From Bacillus oleivorans (GTDB taxonomy: Bacteria; Bacillota; Bacilli; Bacillales; JC228): a stretch of DNA of 64,000 nt. The position numbers were made by a program, and so were the translations under genes. The stretch lies in the NCBI RefSeq assembly GCF_900207585.1, contig NZ_OAOP01000003.1, forward strand, positions 124,001 to 188,000, in the 5' to 3' direction. Under the pieces are notes generated by a model. It saw nothing but the letters and a program-made list of their open reading frames with translations. It had not been told where the DNA came from and did not search any database. Shown here in pieces: positions 25,625-32,539 of the stretch. The first letter of the stretch is position 1; each line of letters begins with the position of its first letter.

Positions 25625-26416
25625 ATGGATTTACAATTAAAAGGGAAATCAGTCATCGTAACTGCAGCAAGTAAAGGGCTTGGGAAAGCAACAGCGAAAC
25701 AATTTGCCGAAGAGGGAGCCCATGTTTTAATCAGCAGCCGTAACAAAGAAGAATTAGAAATCGTTGTAGAAGAAATAAAAAAAGAGACTGGAAATGACCA
25801 GGTCCGGTATGCAGTCTGTGACATTACTGATGCAGCATCGATCAAACGCTTAGTCGATACAGCTGTGCAATGGAATGGAACAGTCGATGTTTTAATTAAC
25901 AATGCAGGTGGGCCGCCGGCTGGAGGGTTTGATAAATTTTCAGATGAAGATTGGCAAAAAGCCTACGAATTAAATTTGTTAAGCTTTATCCGTCTCATTC
26001 GTGAAGTTTTACCTCATATGAGAAAGTCGGGAGCAGGGAAAATTGTTAACTTCGCTTCTTCATCCATTAAGCAAACACTTGATAATTTAATCCTTTCCAA
26101 TACATTCCGTGCAGGGATTGTTGGTCTTTCGAAAAGCTTATCACAGGAACTGGCCAAGGATAATATTTTAATCAATACGGTCGGACCTGGGCGGATTGCC
26201 ACAGATCGAGTAGCAGAACTTGACGAAATTCGGGCCAAACAGATTGGTGTATCATACGAAGAATTAAGGGCAAAAACCGAAAAATCCATTCCTATCGGCC
26301 GTTACGGCCAGCCTGATGAATTTGCGAAAATGGTTGTGTTTCTGGCATCAGGTGCGAACACGTATGTAACAGGTCAATCGTTTGTTATCGATGGCGGATT
26401 AGTGAAAGCATTATAA
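25625..26416 (+). CDS. Atypical SDR family oxidoreductase lacking the YxxxK motif
   Basis: A 263-residue short-chain dehydrogenase/reductase-fold protein. The cofactor motif TAASKGLGKA is at residues 13-22 and NNAGGPPAGGF near 90. Where the catalytic Tyr-x-x-x-Lys should be, the sequence reads SNTFR (in LILSNTFRAGIVGLSKSLSQEL), so both Tyr and Lys are replaced, although the upstream Ser (FASSSIKQ) remains. A recognisable SDR subgroup shares the GGPP and LSNxxRA features, so this is not a sequencing fault. The gene may be a dehydrogenase with altered chemistry. GGAGGG lies 7 bases before the ATG; it follows the FAH gene by 20 bases. Confidence 0.85.
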   Translation: MDLQLKGKSVIVTAASKGLGKATAKQFAEEGAHVLISSRNKEELEIVVEEIKKETGNDQVRYAVCDITDAASIKRLVDTAVQWNGTVDVLINNAGGPPAGGFDKFSDEDWQKAYELNLLSFIRLIREVLPHMRKSGAGKIVNFASSSIKQTLDNLILSNTFRAGIVGLSKSLSQELAKDNILINTVGPGRIATDRVAELDEIRAKQIGVSYEELRAKTEKSIPIGRYGQPDEFAKMVVFLASGANTYVTGQSFVIDGGLVKAL

Positions 26417-26431
26417 AGGTTAGGAGGCTTT

Positions 26432-27406
26432 ATGAGTTTGACTAAACATCTTGTCATTTGTAAAAAAGTACCGGAAGCCATTTTGGATGAACTCGCAAGC
26501 CAGTTCCATGTTTCCTATTATCCGGATGGAGAGGAACTTGATAATCCTGAATTTTTAAACCGTCTGGCAGAAGCCGAAGGTCTTTTAGGACCGAAAAAAG
26601 CGGATGAAAATCTTTTAAACAAAGCGCCTCTATTAAAAATCGTATCGAATATTTCAGTTGGCTATAACAATTTAGACATCGCGGCCTTAACAAAAAGAGG
26701 AATCATGGCCACAAACACACCGGATGTTCTGACAGACACAACAGCAGACACAATATTTGCGATTTTAATGGCAGCGGCGAGAAGGGTTGCCGAACTCGAC
26801 CGCTTCGTGAAACAAGGAAAATGGGTCAAGCTCATCAATGAAGAGCTTTTTGGAATCGATGTCCACCATAAAACGATTGGGATTATTGGCATGGGGAGAA
26901 TTGGCGAAGCGATTGCAAAACGGGCCCGTTTTGGCTTTGATATGAATGTTCTTTATTATAACCGCAGCCGAAAATTAGGGGCTGAAGAGAAATATGGAGC
27001 TGTGTACTGTACGCTTGATGACCTTCTGAAGCAATCTGATTTTGTTGTCCTGATGACCCCGTTAACAAAAGAAACAGAAGGCTTGATTGGACTGCGTGAA
27101 TTATCTTTGATGAAAAAATCGGCGATCTTTATTAATGGTTCAAGGGGCGAAACGGTCAAAGAAGCGGATTTAGTCGAAGCCTTAAAGCATGGGTTAATCC
27201 GGGGGGCGGCATTAGATGTATTTACAAAAGAGCCGGTTGAGCCGGATAATCCGCTCTTATCCTTTGATAATGTCGTCACGGTTCCCCATATCGGTTCAGC
27301 GACAAAAGAAACGAGATACAAAATGGCTGAATTGGCGGCAGAAAATATTCGATGTGGCCTGGAAGGGAAAATACCGCCTAACCTCATTAATAAAGAAGCG
27401 TTGTAG
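26432..27406 (+). CDS. D-isomer-specific 2-hydroxyacid dehydrogenase (glyoxylate/hydroxypyruvate reductase type)
   Basis: A 324-residue NAD(P)-dependent dehydrogenase. The nucleotide-binding motif GIIGMGRIGEAIAKRA is near residue 150. The catalytic triad is visible: Arg in INGSRGETV, Glu in TKEPVEPDNPL and His in VPHIGSATKETR. It is closest in appearance to GhrB-type glyoxylate/hydroxypyruvate/2-ketogluconate reductases. If the locus releases glycolate, GlcDF would make glyoxylate and this enzyme could act on it or on a 2-keto sugar acid. GGAGG lies 7 bases before the ATG; 15 bases separate it from the SDR gene. Confidence 0.88.
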   Translation: MSLTKHLVICKKVPEAILDELASQFHVSYYPDGEELDNPEFLNRLAEAEGLLGPKKADENLLNKAPLLKIVSNISVGYNNLDIAALTKRGIMATNTPDVLTDTTADTIFAILMAAARRVAELDRFVKQGKWVKLINEELFGIDVHHKTIGIIGMGRIGEAIAKRARFGFDMNVLYYNRSRKLGAEEKYGAVYCTLDDLLKQSDFVVLMTPLTKETEGLIGLRELSLMKKSAIFINGSRGETVKEADLVEALKHGLIRGAALDVFTKEPVEPDNPLLSFDNVVTVPHIGSATKETRYKMAELAAENIRCGLEGKIPPNLINKEAL

Positions 27407-27426
27407 CTAATGGCAGGGGGATGGAG

Positions 27427-29124
27427 ATGGAAAACAAGAAAAAGTTAACATCTTACGGTGATGCAGGATTTAGTCAATTTATCCGCCGGGCCTTTGCGCG
27501 GCATTTAGGGCATGATGTCCGTGATTTTGAGAAACCGCTCATTGGCATTGTTAACACAGAAAGCGATATTAACCGGTGTCATTCTCACTTTGGGCCGATT
27601 GTGGAAGCAATTAAACGCGGAGTTCTAATGGAGGGCGGAATTCCGCTAGAATTTCCCACGATTTCACTTGGTGAAATTTTTACAAGTCCGACAACGATGC
27701 TGTATCGAAATCTGGCTGCGATGGATACAGAGGAGATGATTAAGGCGCAGCCATTAGATGGAGTTGTCCTGATTGGCGGCTGTGATAAAATGACGCCTGC
27801 TCAATTAATGGGGGCAGCCAGCAGTGATATCCCAACCATTATGATTACGGGCGGACCGATGGCTAATGGAGAATATAAGGGCAGGACGCTCGGGGCTTGT
27901 TCAGATTGCCGCTTCTTTTGGCAGGAATTTCGTGCCGGTACGATTGACGAAACAGAGTTAGATGAAATCAATGCCGCCTTAGCTCCGACAGCGGGTCATT
28001 GCATGGTGATGGGAAGTGCCAGCACCATGGCTGCTTGTGCGGAAGGCTTAGGGATGATGTTACCTGGCGGTGCCGCCATTCCTGCCACTGAAAATAAACG
28101 CTTGCATCTGGCGCAAAAAACCGGCCAGCAAATTGTGAAGCTAGTCGAGCTCGGTTTAACGCCTTCTAAAATTATGACGAAAAACGCGTTCGAAAACGCG
28201 ATTAAAGTCTTAATGGCAATTGGCGGTTCAACCAATGCCGTCATTCATCTGACGGCAATCGCAGGAAGACTTGGAATTGAGCTTTCTCTGGATCTTTTTG
28301 CTGATATCGGAAAAGCCACTCCATTTATCGCCAACCTAAGACCAGCAGGTAAATATCAAATGGAAGATCTTTACCGGGCTGGCGGAATCCCTGCGGTTAT
28401 GAAGGAGCTTGAAAGTCTTCTCCATTTAGATGAAATTACAGTAACAGGGGAAACGATTGGAGAGAACCTGAAAGGGATTAAGGTGGATGAAGTCTACCGC
28501 GATGTTATTTACCCGATCGAAAAGCCTTTATATGAAGGCGGAGGGTTGGCGGTCGTCAAAGGAAATCTTGCTGAAAATGGTGCCGTGATTAAACCAAAGG
28601 CAGCATCGAAGCACTTGCTGAAGCATAGGGGAAGAGCAGTTGTGTTTACATCAATTGCCGATTTAGAAAATCGTATTAATGAACCGGACTTGGATGTTCA
28701 CGAAGAGGATATTTTAGTATTGCAAAATGCAGGACCTGTTGGAGCACCGGGAATGCCTGAAGCCGGGATGATTCCGATTCCGGATAAGCTTTTGAAAAAG
28801 GGAGTCCGTGACATGGTCCGAATTTCAGACTGCCGGATGAGCGGCACCGCATTCGGTACGATTGTTTTACATATTTCACCTGAGGCTGCGGTCGGGGGAA
28901 CACTTGCACTCGTTCAAAATGGGGATATGATTGAATTAGATGTGGAAGCAGGTAAATTAGAGCTACTCGTTTCCGAGACTGAACTGGAGAAAAGACGAGC
29001 GAATTGGCAGGCACCTGATAACCTGGCTGATCGCGGTTACACAAGGCTGTTCCAGCAGTATGTGATGCAGGCTGACAAAGGGTGTGACTTTGATTTTTTA
29101 ACGGCATTGCCAAGTAAGGGCTGA
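27427..29124 (+). CDS. IlvD/Edd family dehydratase, sugar-acid type
   Basis: A 565-residue iron-sulfur dehydratase. Cysteines expected to hold the cluster lie in DINRCHSHFGP, IGGCDKMTPAQ and GHCMVMGSAST. The motif GACSDCRFFWQEFRAG is characteristic of pentonate/hexonate dehydratases rather than amino-acid IlvD, and no ilv genes are nearby. The C-terminus has the PGMPEAGMIPIP and DCRMSGTAFGT signatures. Its expected product is a 2-keto-3-deoxy sugar acid. The ATG chosen has AGGGGG 7 bases upstream; another ATG two codons earlier is too close to it. It is the last gene of the locus, followed by a repeat element and a strong bidirectional terminator. Confidence 0.88.
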   Translation: MENKKKLTSYGDAGFSQFIRRAFARHLGHDVRDFEKPLIGIVNTESDINRCHSHFGPIVEAIKRGVLMEGGIPLEFPTISLGEIFTSPTTMLYRNLAAMDTEEMIKAQPLDGVVLIGGCDKMTPAQLMGAASSDIPTIMITGGPMANGEYKGRTLGACSDCRFFWQEFRAGTIDETELDEINAALAPTAGHCMVMGSASTMAACAEGLGMMLPGGAAIPATENKRLHLAQKTGQQIVKLVELGLTPSKIMTKNAFENAIKVLMAIGGSTNAVIHLTAIAGRLGIELSLDLFADIGKATPFIANLRPAGKYQMEDLYRAGGIPAVMKELESLLHLDEITVTGETIGENLKGIKVDEVYRDVIYPIEKPLYEGGGLAVVKGNLAENGAVIKPKAASKHLLKHRGRAVVFTSIADLENRINEPDLDVHEEDILVLQNAGPVGAPGMPEAGMIPIPDKLLKKGVRDMVRISDCRMSGTAFGTIVLHISPEAAVGGTLALVQNGDMIELDVEAGKLELLVSETELEKRRANWQAPDNLADRGYTRLFQQYVMQADKGCDFDFLTALPSKG

Positions 29125-29167
29125 ATTCTCCCAAAAAACCGAAATGGCCGAAACACAGGAGGCATCT

Positions 29168-29362
29168 TTACGGACATGAGTTCCGCTATCTGCCCAAAAA
29201 AGGCTGATTTCTAAAAATATCGGACATAGGTTCCGCTAATGGGGTAAAAAAGGGTTAAAAAGAGCTGTTTTTTGATGATTTTTGTGAAATAACGGATCCT
29301 ATGTCCGATCGTACCATGAAAACCGTGGTTTTTATAAAAATAGCGGAACGTATGTCCGCAGC
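29168..29362. repeat. GGACA/TCCG inverted-repeat element (copy C)
   Basis: Forward motifs at 29171 and 29221 (CGGACATGAGTTCCGCTAT and CGGACATAGGTTCCGCTA), inverted motifs at about 29291 and 29342 (AACGGATCCTATGTCCG and AGCGGAACGTATGTCCG). Spacing within each pair is 50-51 bases. Confidence 0.85.
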
Positions 29363-29384
29363 ACCAGCGGCTTATGTAAAGTAC

Positions 29385-29420
29385 AAAAACAACCGGGCCA
29401 CTTTTAGCCCGGTTGTTTAA
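29385..29420. terminator. Strong bidirectional terminator
   Basis: A perfect 12-bp stem (AAACAACCGGGC / GCCCGGTTGTTT) with an 8-base loop separates the catabolic locus from the convergent dehydrogenase gene. Confidence 0.9.
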
Positions 29421-29424
29421 TTTA

Positions 29425-30417
29425 TTAGTCTGCTACAATTCCAATTTTGCCAAAGTTCTTAGAATCTCTCAGATATTCAAACGCCTCTTTATATTCAGAG
29501 AGCGCAAACACGCGGTCAACCTCAGGCTTAATACTATGTTTTTCAATAAAGCTTAGCATTTCCTGAAATTCCTCGTGACTGCCTAAAGTAGATCCAAGTA
29601 AATTGTATTGACCATAGAAGAATTTACGGATATCAATCGTAACTTCGTCTTCAGTAGTCGCACCAAAGGTAACAACCGTTCCTCCAGGGCGGACAATCCC
29701 GAGTGATTTGTTCATCGTTGCCCGTCCGATTGATTCAATTACAAGGTCTACCTTTTCGCCTTCTAGCTCTTCGTTCCAGTCAGACTCAGTCGGAATCGCC
29801 ACATCTGCACCTAAGGCTAGGGCTTTCTTCCGTTTTTCCTCGCTTCTTGACGTAACGATGACACGGGCACCAGCTGCTTTTGCAAATTTGAGGATAAAAG
29901 TAAGCACACCGCTTCCGATTCCAGGAAGCAACACGGTGTCCCCGGCTTTCACTTTTCCTCTCGTAAACAAAGCACGGTAACCGGTTAAGGCAGCTAATGT
30001 AAGAACGCCAGCTTCCTCCCATGTTAGGAAGCTAGGTTTTTTCTCGACAATATCTTCTGGTACGACTATATACTCCGCATATGTACCATGAGTCGGGTTG
30101 CAAAGGATTTGAAATTCAGGAGGCGGTGCATCGCTATTTTTCTTCCAGCCAATCGATGGACTGATGATAACCTCGTCGCCAACAGAAAATTTCTTTGCTC
30201 CCTCTCCAACTTCAGCTATGACGCCTGCACCGTCACAGCCAAGAATAACAGGAGGGGCATCTGGTTTATGATTTTTCGTAACCAATAGGTCACGCCGGTT
30301 CATGCCCGCAACTTTTATTTTTACTTTTACCATACCAGGACCTGTGATCGGTTCTTCAAAATCGCGGTACGTTACACCTTCTAAGCCTTCTTTTCCTTCA
30401 TGAACAATCGCTTTCAT
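29425..30417 (-). CDS. Medium-chain zinc-type alcohol dehydrogenase / quinone oxidoreductase-like protein
   Basis: A 330-residue medium-chain dehydrogenase/reductase, resembling B. subtilis YogA. The GroES-like N-terminal domain includes GMNRRDLLVTKNHK and ILGCDGAGVIAEVGEGAKKFSVGDEV; the NAD(P) fold follows at about 150-280. No four-cysteine structural zinc lobe is present. Cys in LGCDGAG and the missing His/Glu pair suggest a zinc-poor enzyme. It follows the ArsA-like ATPase gene by one base, so the two are translationally coupled. Substrate unknown. Confidence 0.82.
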   Translation of the reverse strand: MKAIVHEGKEGLEGVTYRDFEEPITGPGMVKVKIKVAGMNRRDLLVTKNHKPDAPPVILGCDGAGVIAEVGEGAKKFSVGDEVIISPSIGWKKNSDAPPPEFQILCNPTHGTYAEYIVVPEDIVEKKPSFLTWEEAGVLTLAALTGYRALFTRGKVKAGDTVLLPGIGSGVLTFILKFAKAAGARVIVTSRSEEKRKKALALGADVAIPTESDWNEELEGEKVDLVIESIGRATMNKSLGIVRPGGTVVTFGATTEDEVTIDIRKFFYGQYNLLGSTLGSHEEFQEMLSFIEKHSIKPEVDRVFALSEYKEAFEYLRDSKNFGKIGIVAD

Positions 30418-30418
30418 A

Positions 30419-31372
30419 TTAAGCGGTAGCCTCCTCTAGTGCATCTTTCACATAGTCAGCAAAAACAGCTAGCTTCTGCTGATCTGAAATATCCTCTTCA
30501 AATAGAGGGATTTTAATGAGATTTTGTTTAGAGAATACTTTCTCGATTTGAATTAAATAATCCTGCTCCTGACGCCGGCGTTTTTCCATAAACGCACCGT
30601 CTGCATAGTCTGGCAATACTTTATTGACAATCAGCGTTCGGACATGAAGATGGTGTGCATCCAGTTGTCTAATTGCCTTTTCTGTTTCTAAAATCGGCAG
30701 TCTTTCTGGATTTAAGACAAAGGTAAAGCCTGTTTGGGAACCGTCTAAAATAATATCCCGAACTTTCGCGAACTTATTTTTCCGCTGTTGCAGGACCTCA
30801 TATATCGGATCCTCAACAGGTGCACCATCATTAAGGAGCTTGCTGTAATTGTCGTTAATTTTTTTTCTTCGCTCGAGCATTCCGTCAATCCATACCCCCA
30901 TCAGTTCAGGTAAAGACAATAACCGGATCGTATGCCCAGTAGGAGCTGTATCAAATATAATTTTATCAAAGTTTTCACTTTCTTCTAGGATAATTGAAAC
31001 AATTCGGTCAAACAGGGCAGCCTCATCGGCGCCAGGAGAAGCACTGGCCATATCAATTTGGCGGTGAACCTCTGCCACCATGTCAGAGCGGACCAGTCCT
31101 TTTAGATTTTGTTTTACCGATTCAATATATCGTTTTGATTCTTCTCCTGGATTGATTTCGATACCCCAAAGCCGATCCATAAGCTTCGTCTGCTCATTGC
31201 CTACTTTTTTATGAAAGATATCACCGAGATTATGTGCCGGATCGGTTGAAACGATTAATGTTTTTTCACCTGATTGAGAAAAAGCCAATGCGAGTGCTGC
31301 AGATGAGGTGGATTTTCCGACTCCGCCTTTCCCCCCGACAAATATGATTTTTTTATATTTTAATGGATTCAT
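30419..31372 (-). CDS. ArsA/Get3 (TRC40) family ATPase
   Basis: A 317-residue single-domain P-loop ATPase. The deviant Walker A GKGGVGKSTSSAA is near residue 14, followed by VSTDPAHNLGDIF (switch I) and FDTAPTGHTIRLLSLPE (switch II/A loop). No CxC for arsenite is obvious, and no arsenic genes are nearby, so it is likelier a Get3-like targeting or chaperone ATPase than an arsenite pump. The ATG is preferred over a GTG 15 bases upstream because GAGGAA fits it. It sits on the minus strand downstream of cstA and the small CC-ending gene, with the 41-bp tandem array between. Cellular role is unproven. Confidence 0.85.
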   Translation of the reverse strand: MNPLKYKKIIFVGGKGGVGKSTSSAALALAFSQSGEKTLIVSTDPAHNLGDIFHKKVGNEQTKLMDRLWGIEINPGEESKRYIESVKQNLKGLVRSDMVAEVHRQIDMASASPGADEAALFDRIVSIILEESENFDKIIFDTAPTGHTIRLLSLPELMGVWIDGMLERRKKINDNYSKLLNDGAPVEDPIYEVLQQRKNKFAKVRDIILDGSQTGFTFVLNPERLPILETEKAIRQLDAHHLHVRTLIVNKVLPDYADGAFMEKRRRQEQDYLIQIEKVFSKQNLIKIPLFEEDISDQQKLAVFADYVKDALEEATA

Positions 31373-31439
31373 TGTTTCATTCCTCACTTTTTAAGTTAAT
31401 GAAAGGCCAGTTTATTTAGTGGTTTTTGTAGGGTAGGGA

Positions 31440-32195
31440 ACCTGCCCAATAAATATCTGGAGCGCCCAAAAAATATCTGGCGCGCCAAAAAAAGTTGTGG
31501 ATTGGCCCAATACCTTCTGGCGCGCCCAAAAAACTTCCGGCGCGCCCGAAAAAGTCGTGGATGCGCCTAAAAAACTTCCGGCGCGCTAAAAAAAGTCGTG
31601 GATGCGCCCAAAAAACTTCCGGCGCGCCCAAAAAAGTCGTGGATTGGCCCAAAAAACTTCCGGCGCGCCCAAAAAAGTCGTGGATGCGCCCAAAAAACTT
31701 CCGGCGCGCCCAAAAAAGTCGTGGATTGGCCCAAAAAACTTCCGGCGCGCCCAAAAAAGTCGTGGATGCGCCCAAAAAATATCTGGCGCGCCCAAAAAAG
31801 TCGTGGATGCGCCCAAAAAACTTCTGGCGCGCCCAATAAATATCTGGCGCTGCCCAAAAAAGTCGTGGATGCGCCCAAAAAATATCTGGCGCGCCCAAAA
31901 AAGTCGTGGATGCGCCCAAAAAACTTCCGGCGCGCCCAAAAAAGTCGTGGATGCGCCCAATAACTTCTGGCGCCGCCCAAAAAAGTCGTGGATTAGCCCA
32001 ATAACCTTCTGGCGCCGCCCAAAAAAGTCGTGGATGCGCCCAAAAAACTTCTGGCGCGCCCAAAAAAGTCGTGGATGCGCCCAAAAAACTTCTAGCGCCG
32101 CCTAAAAAAGTCGTGGATGCGCCCAAAAAACTTCTAGCGCCGCCCAAAAAAGTCGGTGACCCGCCCAATAAATATCCCGCGCGCCCAATTACAAA
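31440..32195. repeat. 41-bp tandem array with phased A6 tracts
   Basis: About 16 copies of a 41-base unit made of two half-units: GCGCCCAAAAAAGTCGTGGAT (21) and GCGCCCAAAAAACTTCCGGC (20). The A6 tracts recur every 20-21 bases, in phase with the helix, which predicts strong intrinsic curvature. Copies vary at the CTTCCGG and GTGGAT parts. Long frames run through it on both strands in several phases, but 41 is not a multiple of 3: the apparent proteins only cycle the unit through three frames. Not coding. Confidence 0.9.
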
Positions 32196-32207
32196 TAAAT
32201 CCTATCC

Positions 32208-32474
32208 TCAGCAGCACCTAAATCCAGTCAGCGGCGACTTTTCCATCCCCATCCGGATATGCCATTCATGAAATTTTTCTAGTATATAGGGATATAGTTC
32301 AAGCGTGTAATAAAAGGCAGGGTTGGGAATACCGAGCATGTCGGAATAGACAAGGAGGAGGAATAAATCGTCCTCATCACGCAGCTCTCTCGCGACTTCA
32401 GATTTATGGGGAAGACTTAAAACTTCATCATAATATTGAAATAATCGTTTTAAAGAAATTCTTTTCGAAGCCAT
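32208..32474 (-). CDS. Small protein ending in Cys-Cys (cory-CC-star type)
   Basis: An 88-residue helical soluble protein that ends GFRCC directly before the stop. The RLFQYYDEVL N-terminal part and the terminal Cys-Cys agree with what I remember of the small cory-CC-star family, which occurs beside CstA- and ArsA-type genes; this recall needs a profile search. It is 65 bases downstream of cstA and upstream of the ArsA-like gene. The exposed C-terminal cysteine pair could be a metal- or thiol-linking tail. Function unknown. A moderately positioned GAGATGATG precedes the ATG. Confidence 0.75.
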   Translation of the reverse strand: MASKRISLKRLFQYYDEVLSLPHKSEVARELRDEDDLFLLLVYSDMLGIPNPAFYYTLELYPYILEKFHEWHIRMGMEKSPLTGFRCC

Positions 32475-32485
32475 GATTCATCATC

Positions 32486-32530
32486 TCTTTCTATAAAAAT
32501 AAGGGAGAGCCGCGAGCTAGCCCGCGGCTC
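32486..32530 (-). terminator. Hairpin after cstA
   Basis: GAGCCGCG / CGCGGCTC stem with an 8-base loop; on the minus strand a T-rich stretch (CCTTATTTTTA) follows. It probably reduces, but need not stop, transcription into the CC-ending gene and ArsA-like gene. Confidence 0.6.
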
Positions 32531-32539
32531 ATCTAGATT

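Noticed and set aside
27427-29124. Dihydroxy-acid dehydratase IlvD of branched-chain amino-acid synthesis
   Set aside because: The GACSDCRFFWQEFRAG segment is of the sugar-acid dehydratase kind and the neighbours are hydroxy-acid catabolic genes.
30419-31372. Arsenite efflux ATPase
   Set aside because: It has a single ATPase domain, no visible arsenite-binding cysteine set, and no arsB, arsR or arsC nearby; a Get3-like role is more reasonable.
31416-32168. Long open frames on both strands (for example a 250-residue FLGA/FWAHPRLFWA repeat protein)
   Set aside because: The unit is 41 bases, so the peptide repeats only every three units and merely cycles through three frames; similar frames exist on both strands. 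No ribosome binding site and a composition unlike real genes.
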